From Pseudomonadota bacterium (lineage in GTDB: Bacteria > Myxococcota_A > UBA9042), in NCBI GenBank assembly GCA_005792545.1, contig SXRM01000349.1, positions 1 through 37,380 of the forward strand: a DNA stretch of 37,380 bases, written 5' to 3'. The translations under genes were made by a program, and so were the position numbers. The notes below the pieces were generated by a model. It was not told the DNA's origin and searched no databases. It saw only the letters and a program-made list of their open reading frames with translations. Positions within the stretch are counted from its first letter, which is position 1; each line of letters opens with the position of its first letter. Below, in pieces: positions 23,680-32,900 of the stretch.

Positions 23680-24920
23680 GACTCGCCTACGGCCTTGGTC
23701 TGGCGCTGGCTGCGTGCGCGACCGACATCACGGCGGAGCCGGCCGGCCCCGTCGTCAGTGCTGCATACGGCAAGGCTGCCGAGCCTGCCGCCGATGCGCC
23801 GCGCTTCCTGTACGTCGTAGGCGGCGACTATGCAACGTCGGCGCTGTCCGTGGTCGATCTCGCCGGGATGCCAACGGGTGACGTGGCCACTGGGCCGCCT
23901 GTGGCTGCCCACGTGCTGCATTCAGGCAGCAAGGTCGGTCCCGTAACGACCGCGCTTTCGGGAGATGTGGTCCTGGCGCAGTCGCCGTTTGGAGACCGCC
24001 GCGCTCTGCTGGTGGATCGGGCCAACGGCGTACTGACGGTTTTCGATGCGCGCGTGCTTGCCGTAGCACAGCAATGGTCGGTTGCCGGTGGCTTCTATGC
24101 CAATCCGCAGGATGCGCTGGCGCTACCGGATGGCCGCATGCTGGTATCGCGGATGGGCAAGAACGCCCATCCCAGTGGCCTGTTGGATGGCGGCGACGAC
24201 GTCGTCGCGTTGCAATCGGGCCAGGTCGCCGCGCGCACGGCGCTGACAGACCGCGCGACCCATGCCGGCCACCTGGCCGCACCACAACGACTGGCATGGG
24301 CCATGGGGCGGGTCTGGCTCGGGTTGGGCTCGTTTGCGCCGGATTTCAAGGCTGTGGGTCCAGGGCGCATCTTGGGCCTGTCCGCTGACGCCAGCGCGGT
24401 TGAGGTGGCAGTGGACGTCCCGATGGCGCGCAACTGCGTGACGGCCGCCGCGCTGCAGCCGGTGGGCCTTGTCGCGGCCTGCCAGGGTTCGTTCGTCAAG
24501 GGTCAAGACCAGGTGGCGCAGTCTGCGATCGTGCGCGTGCAGCCACAAGACGCGCATTGGGCGGTGACGGCCCTGGCCCTGGCCGACGTTGCGACGGGGC
24601 CATGGTCGCGCGATCTCGCCGTCGAAGGCGACAGCGTGTTCGCGGTGTCGGTGGGCGACCTGGCGACAGGTCGGCCCGATCGCCTGTGGCGCATCGATCT
24701 GGCTACGCAAGTCCGCTCGGTCGTCGCCAGCTCGTCAAAACCATTTGGATTCTCTGGGCTGTGGTTCGACCGCTTCCGCAGAGTGCTGTGGATTGGCGAG
24801 CGCGGCGCGCGGCCAGGCGATTTGCGGCGCTTCGCCGTGACCGCGACCGCCACCAGCGAGGGCAAGCCGGTGCGGAGCAACCCGCGGGGCTTGGGTGCCC
24901 TGGATCTCGGGGGCTTTTGA
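23676..24920 (+). CDS. Beta-propeller lipoprotein of the B12 operon (BtuG-like candidate)
   Basis: This encodes 414 residues; the ATG at 23676 overlaps the receptor stop (ATGA). The signal peptide is short and ends LAAC, with lipidation at Cys14. The rest shows repeated beta-strand units of about 45-60 residues: RFLYVVGGDYATSALSVVDLAG, RALLVDRANGVLTVFDARVLAV, VWLGLGSFAPDFKAVGPGRILGLSADA, and DSVFAVSVGDLATGRPDRLWRIDLAT. This is the pattern of YVTN/WD-type propellers. In Bacteroides the B12-binding lipoprotein BtuG is a seven-bladed propeller that caps BtuB. Position between receptor and binding protein suggests a similar role here, but common ancestry is not claimed. It overlaps btuF by one base. 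Confidence 0.8.
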   Translation: MRLAYGLGLALAACATDITAEPAGPVVSAAYGKAAEPAADAPRFLYVVGGDYATSALSVVDLAGMPTGDVATGPPVAAHVLHSGSKVGPVTTALSGDVVLAQSPFGDRRALLVDRANGVLTVFDARVLAVAQQWSVAGGFYANPQDALALPDGRMLVSRMGKNAHPSGLLDGGDDVVALQSGQVAARTALTDRATHAGHLAAPQRLAWAMGRVWLGLGSFAPDFKAVGPGRILGLSADASAVEVAVDVPMARNCVTAAALQPVGLVAACQGSFVKGQDQVAQSAIVRVQPQDAHWAVTALALADVATGPWSRDLAVEGDSVFAVSVGDLATGRPDRLWRIDLATQVRSVVASSSKPFGFSGLWFDRFRRVLWIGERGARPGDLRRFAVTATATSEGKPVRSNPRGLGALDLGGF

Positions 24921-25831
24921 TGGCCAGGTTGTGGGTCTTGCTGTGGACGCTGTTGGCGCTGAGCTGCCAGAAGGCTTCGCCTGCGCCGCAAGGACCAGCA
25001 ACTTTGCTGGACGACGTCGGACACACGGTGCGCATTCCGGCGCGGGTCAATCGGATCGTGTCGCTTTCGCCTGCGGCGACAGAGCTACTGTGCGCGGTCG
25101 GTTGCTGCGACCGCATCGTCGCGCGCGACCAGTGGTCCGATTTTCCGACGCAGGTGCGCGGACTGCCTTCGTTGCCCGGATTCGCGCCAAGCGCCGAGGC
25201 GGTGCTGCTGCACAAGCCTGACCTGGTGCTGGTGCATTTTCCGCCGCCAAATCTGCAGGCGGCGCTCGACGCGGCGGGCATCGCCTGGTTCGGGCTGGCC
25301 GCCAGTGATTTGAAGCAGGTCGCTCAGGCCCACCGCGTGGTCGGGCGGCTGTGCGGCGAGCTCGAGCGCGGCAAGCAGGCCGCCATCGCGTTTGTCGACG
25401 CCGTCGCTGAGGTCCGCAAGGCATTCCCCAAGTCCGCCAAGCCCTTGCGCGTGTTCTACGAGCTCGATGCGGGCGACGGGCAGCGGCCATTCACGGTGGG
25501 CCGCCGCGCGTTTGGTCATGCGCTCATCGAGGCTGCTGGTGGGCAAAACGTGTTCGGCGACCGCGACGAGGCGTGGTTCGCGGTCGGCGTCGAACCCCTG
25601 CTTGCCGCTGATCCCGATGTGATCGTGCTTGGCGACGCCGATGTCGCTGTCCGGCCGCAATCGCTGCAGACGCTTCGTGCTCGCAAGGGCTTTGCGGCAT
25701 TGCGCGCTGTACAGACCAGTTGCGTGGCGACCGTCCCGAACACGCTGGTCAGCCGGCCGGGTCCGCGACTGGTCGACGGCCTGCGCGCCATGGCCAAGGC
25801 GGTGCGCGTGTGTGCGGAGCGCAAGCCGTGA
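24920..25831 (+). CDS. btuF: Cobalamin-binding lipoprotein (BtuF-like)
   Basis: This encodes 303 residues; the ATG at 24920 shares one base with the upstream stop. The signal peptide ends LALSC, so the protein is lipid-anchored through Cys16. The Peripla_BP_2 fold is seen in DDVGHTVRIPARVNRIVSLSPAATELLCAVG, then LLHKPDLVLVHFPPPNLQAALDAAGIAWFGL, a long helix with AEVRKAFPKSAKPLRVFYELD, and a second lobe with LLAADPDVIVLGDADV. The family binds siderophores or B12; the operon settles B12. Being lipidated rather than soluble suits a membrane-bound handover to the transporter. The C-terminus overlaps the permease start (GTGA). Confidence 0.9.
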   Translation: MARLWVLLWTLLALSCQKASPAPQGPATLLDDVGHTVRIPARVNRIVSLSPAATELLCAVGCCDRIVARDQWSDFPTQVRGLPSLPGFAPSAEAVLLHKPDLVLVHFPPPNLQAALDAAGIAWFGLAASDLKQVAQAHRVVGRLCGELERGKQAAIAFVDAVAEVRKAFPKSAKPLRVFYELDAGDGQRPFTVGRRAFGHALIEAAGGQNVFGDRDEAWFAVGVEPLLAADPDVIVLGDADVAVRPQSLQTLRARKGFAALRAVQTSCVATVPNTLVSRPGPRLVDGLRAMAKAVRVCAERKP

Positions 25832-27606
25832 ACCCGCGCAGCGCACTGCGCTGGGCCTGGCTGGGCGGCCTGGGCGCGTCCGTCGGTGGCGCTGCGGTGG
25901 GCATTGCTTTGGGTCCAGCCCCCCAAGGCCTCGTCGGGCTGGTCCAAGGGGCACTGGCGGGCGATCTCACGGCCCAGGTCATCCTGCTCGACGTGCGGGC
26001 GCCGCGCACCGTGGGTGCCTGGCTGGTTGGCGCGGCGTTGGCGCTTGCCGGTGCGCTGCTGCAGACCGCGACCCACAACCCGATCGCCGACCCGTACCTG
26101 GTCGGAACCAGCGCGGGGGCGACCCTCGCTGCGGTGCTGGCGGTGCCGGCGGTGTCTGCGCTGGGTGCGACGCTTGGCTGGCAGGTCGGCAGTTGGCTGC
26201 CGTGGCTGCAGCCGCTGGCCGCTTTTGGCGGTGCGCTGCTGGCGGTAACGCTGGCGTTTCGACTGGCCCGGCGGTCGTCCGCCGAGCGCATCTTGGTCGC
26301 GGGTCTGGTGATCACCGCATTTGCAGGGGCAGCGACGTCGTTTGTGCTCACCCAACTGGATGACACCCGCCTGCGCGCTGCGACCCACTGGCTGATGGGC
26401 GGCGTCACCCTGCCCGACCTCGGCGCGGCTTTGCCGGGGCTGGCGGTTGTGGCAGGCGCATTGCTGTGGTCGTTGGCCAACCTCGCGCAGTTGCAGGCGC
26501 TGACGCTGGGCGATGACCGTGCTGCAGGACTTGGCGTCGATGCCGCCCGGCTGGGTCGGCGGGCGGTGTGGTGGGCGAGCGCGCTGTCGGCCGTGGCGGT
26601 GTCGATTGCGGGCATCGTCGGCTTTGTGGGCTTGTTGGTGCCGAACGCGCTAAAGCTCTGGCTCGGCCGCGACCAGCGAGCGACGCTGCCGGCGTCTGCA
26701 CTTTTTGGCGGTGGCCTGTTGGCCGCGCTCGACGGTCTGAGTCGCCAGATCGCTGCGCCCGGCGAGGTGCCACTTGGGGTGCTGACTGCGCTGTGCGGCG
26801 CACCCTTGCTGGTCGTCCTGCTGCGCGATGCGGTGGCCGCCAGCCCATTGCCGCGACTCGCCCGTGGTGGTCCTGCCTTGGTTGCGCCAACGGTAGCCAT
26901 CCAGGGCTTGGGTGTGCAGTTCGGCGACCGCTGGGCGCTGCGCGAAGTCAGTATCCAAGTCGCGGCGCCCGCTCTGGTAGCGGTGGTAGGGGCCAACGGC
27001 AGCGGCAAGTCGACCCTGTTGCGCGCAATTGCCGGCGTGCAACCCGTCGACACCGGGGCCGTTCTGGTGGGGGGTGGCCCACCGTTGGTTGCGCTCGGCG
27101 GTGGCGAACTCGGCTGGCTTCCCCAAGCGAGCGCCGTCGAACCAGGCGTCACCGTCGCGGACCTGGTGGCGCTGGGTCGACACGCGCGCATCGGCGGTCA
27201 GTGGCTGTGGCTGGTCGGGGCGCGGCTACCGGAAGACGACGAGACTTGCGTAGCCCGAGCGTTGGGACAGGTCGACCTCGCGGAGCGCGGCCCTTGCGAC
27301 GTCGGGTCGCTCTCGGGCGGTGAACGACAGCGCGCTCTGGTGGCGATGGTATTGGCTTTGCAGCCCAAGGTGTTGCTGCTCGATGAGCCAACAGCCGCCC
27401 TGGACGCCGGTCAGACTGCGCGCCTTTTCGAGACCCTGCGGGCGCTTGCGCATGCGGAGCAGCGACTGGTGGTGGTGGCCACCCACGCCTTGGCGGCTGC
27501 CGCGGCGCGGGCCGATTGGGTGGTGGCGATGGACGATGGCCGCGTCGTGGCACAGGGCCGACCGCAAGACCCCGGCGTCACGGCTGCCCTTGAGACGGCG
27601 CTTTGA
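25828..27606 (+). CDS. Fused B12 ABC transporter: permease (BtuC-like) plus ATPase (BtuD-like)
   Basis: This encodes 592 residues in one frame, starting at a GTG (25828) that overlaps the btuF stop. Residues 1-345 are a FecCD/BtuC-type permease with about ten transmembrane segments, beginning VILLDVRAPRTVGAWLVGAALALAGALLQTATHNPIADPYLVGTSAGA, a conserved BtuC region, and ending in IVGFVGLLVPNALKLWLG. Residues 353-592 are an ABC ATPase: Walker A GANGSGKST near 388, Q-loop GWLPQ, signature LSGGERQ near 495, Walker B VLLLDEPTAALD near 518, and H-loop ATHAL. The family normally has separate permease and ATPase genes, so this is a genuine fusion that would assemble as a homodimer. It imports cobalamin across the inner membrane. 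Confidence 0.93.
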   Translation: MNPRSALRWAWLGGLGASVGGAAVGIALGPAPQGLVGLVQGALAGDLTAQVILLDVRAPRTVGAWLVGAALALAGALLQTATHNPIADPYLVGTSAGATLAAVLAVPAVSALGATLGWQVGSWLPWLQPLAAFGGALLAVTLAFRLARRSSAERILVAGLVITAFAGAATSFVLTQLDDTRLRAATHWLMGGVTLPDLGAALPGLAVVAGALLWSLANLAQLQALTLGDDRAAGLGVDAARLGRRAVWWASALSAVAVSIAGIVGFVGLLVPNALKLWLGRDQRATLPASALFGGGLLAALDGLSRQIAAPGEVPLGVLTALCGAPLLVVLLRDAVAASPLPRLARGGPALVAPTVAIQGLGVQFGDRWALREVSIQVAAPALVAVVGANGSGKSTLLRAIAGVQPVDTGAVLVGGGPPLVALGGGELGWLPQASAVEPGVTVADLVALGRHARIGGQWLWLVGARLPEDDETCVARALGQVDLAERGPCDVGSLSGGERQRALVAMVLALQPKVLLLDEPTAALDAGQTARLFETLRALAHAEQRLVVVATHALAAAAARADWVVAMDDGRVVAQGRPQDPGVTAALETAL

Positions 27607-27763
27607 GGCAAGGCCGCAGCAAGCTGGGGCGAATCGGGCAAGAAATTGGGCTCTACCCGCGGCAAGACATTTCCCCTCGCTCGTGGTAGCCTGCTTGGCT
27701 GCCCTGCGCGCCTGCACCTGGCGCCAGCCGGCACCCCGTTCCGCCGCGAGGCCCGACTTGCCC

Positions 27764-29887
27764 ATGAACCGCACCGCCGCCCGCCCGTTCTCGTTGCCGC
27801 GCGCCGCATGCGCCGTCGTCGCCCTGGTGGCGATGGTCGCCTCCGGTTGCAACGACTACCCTGTGCACAGCTTGCTCGACAGCTTCGAGGTCCGCGTCAC
27901 CCGCCAGTTGGCGCGCGACAAGGCCGTCAAGATCGACTTCTTGTGGGTCATCGATCACTCGTCGTCGATGTGCCAGGAGCAGCGCGCGCTGGCCAACGGC
28001 TTCCAGAAATTCATCAAGAGCCTGCAAGACTACGGCAAGATCAAAGAAACCGACCCGAGCTTCATTGACGCCCAGATGGCGGTCGTGACTGTTCAACAGG
28101 TCCCAGACACCAAAAGTATCAAGAAAATCGGCCAGTTCGTTCACACCCCGGCGACGACTTTGCCGCCGAGCTGCATCGAGAAATCCAAGCAGCCGTGTAT
28201 GGGCGACGGCGACTGCAGTAAGCCCAAGTGCTTTGTGTATAGCAACTTCGACACCAATTCGGGCATGTGTCCTCAAGGTGGCGAAAAGTGCCTGACCGCC
28301 TCGCCGCTCAAGGCCGGCGACTGGTTCTGCAAGTTCTCGCCGCCCGAGGGCACGGCGACGATCAACACGTTCAACAACAACGACAACTGCTCCGTCAACA
28401 CCAGCTGTCAGCTGCGCTGCAAGTCCAACAGTGACTGCTATGCGATGTTCGAGCCGGATGTGCCGCCGGGCGGCAAGCACAAGGTCAAGTGCAACACTGT
28501 GGTGTCGCCGGCAGGCTGCATGTTCGACCCGGAAACCGATGGCTGCCCGCCCGCGGAGAAACTGCCCGGCGTGCTCAAGCAGAGCGTGAGCGCCGACATC
28601 GACGTGGGCGACGGCGCCAAGAAGAAAGGCACGCAACTCGACCTGTTCCGCTGCAACGCCACGGTCGGCGCCAACCAGGAGCCAGAGGCGCTGTTTGAAG
28701 GCGGGCTGCGCTCGGCGTGGCTGGCGCTCGACCCCAACGGGCCCAACTGCCCGCGCGACAAGAACGGAAAGCCAACCGGCGTTTGCCAGTACAACGATCT
28801 GGTGCGTCCCGACGCATATCTGGTCGTGGTGATGGTGTCCGACGACGATGACTGCTCGATTACCTTTGAGCTGGACTCGTACCTGGGCGAGATGACCAGT
28901 GACGACCAAAAGGCGTTGCTGCTCAAACTGTTCCCCAAGGAGTTGCAGCGGTCGTGCCAGGCCTACAACGATCGCGTAGCCGGCAACCGCGATTTGCTAG
29001 TCGGCTATTGCGAGTACGCCAAGTTCAAGGACCCCCCGGGCAAGAAGCGCAAGTGCCCAAGCGAGTGCGAGGCGATCGCCGACAAGAACTCGGACGAGTT
29101 CAAGGCCTGTTCGGCGGAAGCTGAGGCCAACATCTCGGCGCTGCTGAACGACAATCCGCAGGGTCAGCTGCGCAACTGGCGGTTTGCCGCGGTCTCGGAC
29201 TTCGTCAACCGCTTCAAGTCGCTCAAGTCCGACCCGGCCCGCGTGATTTTCGCAACGATTACCGGCGACGCGCTCAAACCCGGCACGCCACCGTCGGGCT
29301 GGTCGGTCGCCAAAGACCGAGCCAGCTACTACCGCTCGGTGCTACGCAACACCGCCGGTACGCAATCGGTGTACATCTGCTCCGGCGAGCGCGGCGAATC
29401 AGGCTACGGTTCGCGCTACATCCAAGTGGCCGATGCTTTCGGCGACAACGGCCTGGTTGCCAACATCTGCGAAGGCGCCGACTTCTCGGTGGCGCTGCAA
29501 AACGTCGCCGACCTTATCCTGTCGCGCGTCGTCAAGGTGTGCCTGCCGCACCCGCCAACGTATGACAGCAAGACCAAGGCCCCGCTCATCAAGGTCAGCC
29601 GCCAGCGCGGCACCGCCAAGATCCAGATGAAGTACGTCAGCGGTCCCAGCGACAAAGCGGCCAACGGCGACTCGTATTACGTCAAGGCAACCGCCGACTG
29701 TCTGGTGGGCAAGTCGGGCCTGAGCGCGCTGCAAGGCCAGGCCTGCAAGTCGACCAAGGACTGCCCGGCCGGCCTAGCGTGCCAGGATGGCCTGTGCAAG
29801 GTGTACGGCGAGGCCATCTACTTTCCGGTTACGCCACAGCAGGGCGACGTCATCGAAGTCAACTACCCGGCCGACATCGGCCTGTAG
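27764..29887 (+). CDS. VWA-domain surface lipoprotein
   Basis: This encodes 707 residues, starting at the ATG at 27764. A signal peptide ends VASGC, with lipidation at Cys29. The MIDAS motif DFLWVIDHSSSM (Asp64, Ser66, Ser68) opens a von Willebrand A domain, a metal-dependent protein-binding fold. A Cys-rich insertion spans about 135-260 and holds CMGDGDCSKPKC and CSVNTSCQLRCKSNSDC. The domain resumes with PDAYLVVVMVSDDDDCS near 345. The C-terminus carries AGLACQDGLCKVYGEAIYFP. Proteins of this build are frequent in myxobacteria and are thought to act in surface adhesion or protein display. There is a 157-bp gap from the B12 operon without a clear promoter. Ligand unknown. Confidence 0.85.
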   Translation: MNRTAARPFSLPRAACAVVALVAMVASGCNDYPVHSLLDSFEVRVTRQLARDKAVKIDFLWVIDHSSSMCQEQRALANGFQKFIKSLQDYGKIKETDPSFIDAQMAVVTVQQVPDTKSIKKIGQFVHTPATTLPPSCIEKSKQPCMGDGDCSKPKCFVYSNFDTNSGMCPQGGEKCLTASPLKAGDWFCKFSPPEGTATINTFNNNDNCSVNTSCQLRCKSNSDCYAMFEPDVPPGGKHKVKCNTVVSPAGCMFDPETDGCPPAEKLPGVLKQSVSADIDVGDGAKKKGTQLDLFRCNATVGANQEPEALFEGGLRSAWLALDPNGPNCPRDKNGKPTGVCQYNDLVRPDAYLVVVMVSDDDDCSITFELDSYLGEMTSDDQKALLLKLFPKELQRSCQAYNDRVAGNRDLLVGYCEYAKFKDPPGKKRKCPSECEAIADKNSDEFKACSAEAEANISALLNDNPQGQLRNWRFAAVSDFVNRFKSLKSDPARVIFATITGDALKPGTPPSGWSVAKDRASYYRSVLRNTAGTQSVYICSGERGESGYGSRYIQVADAFGDNGLVANICEGADFSVALQNVADLILSRVVKVCLPHPPTYDSKTKAPLIKVSRQRGTAKIQMKYVSGPSDKAANGDSYYVKATADCLVGKSGLSALQGQACKSTKDCPAGLACQDGLCKVYGEAIYFPVTPQQGDVIEVNYPADIGL

Positions 29888-29963
29888 GCCAACAGCGGCG
29901 GCGGCGGGCGGATTTCAGCCAAAAGTTCTTGACCGCACTGGCGCATTTCGCCACGATCGCGGC

Positions 29964-32900
29964 ATGAAATCGGTCGCATCGCCCTGTTGGGACACCCGTA
30001 TCGTCGCTGCCCGCGGGCTTGCGCTGTTTCTGGCAGTGCCGGCCGCGGCCGGTTGCGGCGACAGCAACCCGGGCGCCACGCAGCCAGCAGGCGGCACGGC
30101 AGCAGACGCTGCGACCGACACCAACCCTGGGACGACGACGGCGCAAGATACCGCCCCAGACATCCTGGCCAGTTCAGACGACGGCACTGTGGTCCAGCCG
30201 AAGCCCTGCCCCGGCCCTTGCCTGGCCAGCGATGAGTGCCACCAGGCGAGTTGCGACCCCGGCACCGGTCAATGCGTCGTCTCCGCCAGGCCCGACGGCA
30301 GCGCATGCGAAGACGGCATCGTGTGCACCGCCGACGACACCTGCATGCAAGGCGTGTGCAAGGCGGGCAAGCTCGGCGGGCCGTGCGGGTGCCTGAGCGA
30401 CGTCGACTGCGCGGCCAAAGACGACGGCAAGGTGTGCAATGGCACCCTGTATTGCGACAAGTCGACGGTCGCTTGGGGCTGTAAGCCGAACCCTGGCTCG
30501 GTGTTCGCGTGCCCACCCGCAGCCGAGCCGTGCAAGGTCGGCAAGTGCTTTGAGCCAGGCGAACCCGGCGGCAAACTCGATCAGGCGGTGTGCGGCGTCG
30601 GCCCACTGCCCGACGACACCGCGTGCGAAGACGGCGTGGCCACCACGGTGGGTGACGTGTGCGCCAAGGGTGTCTGCGCTGCGGGCACCAAAGTAGCGCT
30701 GTGCTCGGCCGACGCCGACTGCGTCAAATACGAGGACGGCGACGCCTGCAACGGCACGCTGTTTTGCAACAAGGCCAAAAAGGAGTGCCAGCTCAACCCC
30801 AAGACCGTCGTCGTTTGTCCGACGGCCGATGACACGGTCTGCAAGAAAGCGGTGTGCCAGCCCAAGGACGGCTCGTGCAAGACAACCGCGGTCAACGACG
30901 GCGGGGCCTGTGACGATGGCAATACCTGCACCAAGGGTGAGGCGTGCAAAGCGGGTCAATGCTCGGCGACGATAGCGAGCGACGTGTGCGGCTGCAAAGC
31001 CGATGCCGACTGCAAAGACTACGAAGACGGCGATCTGTGTAACGGCACGTTGTTCTGCAACCTGCAGAGCGCCAAGTGCCAGCTCAACCCGGCGACCGTG
31101 GTGCAGTGCAAAGCGGGTCTAAATACCCAGTGCACCGAGCAGGCGTGCCAGAAGTCGACCGGGCTGTGCGCCGCCGTCAATCTGCCCGACGGCATCACCT
31201 GCGACGCCGACGGCACGGCCTGTACCCCCAAAGATGTCTGCAAGACCGGCACCTGCAAGGCCGACCAGAACACCTGCCAGTGTCAGAGCGACGGCGACTG
31301 CGCGCCGCACAACGACAACGACCTGTGCAACGGCGGCCTGTTTTGCGACAAGGCCACCAACAAATGCATCGTCAACCCCAAGACCGTGGTGACCTGCAGC
31401 CCGGCGGTCGACACGGGCTGCGCGGCCAACACTTGTCTGCCTGCGAGCGGTCTGTGCCAGATGCTGCCGACCAACAAGCTCGGCAAGTGCGACGACGGCG
31501 ACGCGTCCACCATCAACGACGCCTGCGACCTCAGCGGTAACTGCCTCGGCACATCGCTGACTGGCAAGTGCGCGGGCGGCGTGGTCCTGGATTGCGGCGA
31601 CGGCAACCCGTGCACCGACGACCTGTGTCACCCGCTGGCAGGCTGCATCAACAAGGCAAATAGCGGTGCCTGCAGCGACGACGATGCATGCACGGCCGGC
31701 GATGGCTGCTTCAACGGGTACTGCAAGGCCGGCCCGGCGCTCAAGTGCGACGACTTCAACCCGTGCTCGACCGACGTGTGCGATGCCAAGCTCGGCTGCC
31801 TGCACAAAGACAACTTGCTGCCGTGCAGCGACGGTACGGCGTGCAGCAACGGCGACCTGTGCAAGCTCGGCGCGTGCGTGCCAGGCCCACCGTTGGTCTG
31901 CGACGACGGCAGCAGTTGCACGGTCGATTCGTGCAACCCCGCCACCGGCTGCATCAACCTGCCGGTCGAAGGCACCTGCACCGACGGCGACGCCTGCACG
32001 GACGGGGATGTGTGCTTCAAGGGCGCCTGCAAGCCCGGCTTTGCGCTCGACTGCGACGACAACAACCCGTGCACCAAGGACAAGTGCGATCACAAGACCG
32101 GCTGCGCCCCCGTGCTGCTGCAAAGCCCTTGCGACGACAGCAACGAGTGCACTGCCCCCGACCTGTGCGACAACGGCAAGTGCGTGGCGGGCGCCAAGGT
32201 CAACTGCGACGACTTCAACCCTTGCACCGACGACTTGTGCAGCCCGGTGACTGGCTGCCAGCACAAGCCCAATGGCAGCGCCTGCAACGATGGCAACGCA
32301 TGCACGCAGGGCGAGTTCTGCACCGGTGGCGCTTGCGGCGGCGCCCAGCCGGTGTCTTGCGGCGACTTCAACCCCTGCACCGACGACGGCTGCAACCCGG
32401 CCAAGGGCTGCGCCTATCTCGACAACCAGAGCCCGTGCGACGACAAGAACGCGTGCACGCTCGGAGACGTCTGCAAGCAGGGCACCTGCACCGGTGGCAA
32501 GCAGGCGCCTTGCGACGATTTGAACGGCTGCACGGCCGACAGCTGCAGCCCGGCAACCGGCGGCTGCGTCCACTTGCCCATCGACGCCACCTGCGACGAC
32601 GAGCAGCAATGCACCGGCGCAGGCAAGTGCAAGGGCGGGCAGTGCACGCCGGGGGCAAAATTACCCTGCAACGACAACAACCTGTGTACGGATGACGCTT
32701 GCGACGAGTCCACTGGGGTGTGCGCGTCGACGCCCAACGCGGCGCAGTGCAACGACGGCAACGCTTGCACCATCGCGGACCAGTGCGCCAACGGCAAGTG
32801 CACGCCCAAGGGCACCAACACCTGCAACGACGGCAATCCGTGCAGCACCGACGCCTGCGACGCCAAGACCGGCCTGTGCAGCCACTTGACCGAGGTCGGC

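Noticed and set aside
25749..27191. 480-codon minus-strand open frame
   Set aside because: Antisense to btuF and the permease-ATPase gene; Ser/Arg/Ala-rich without motifs.
31119..32609. 496-codon minus-strand open frame
   Set aside because: Mirror of the Cys-repeat coding region; its Val/Ala-rich periodicity is a by-product of the repeats on the plus strand.
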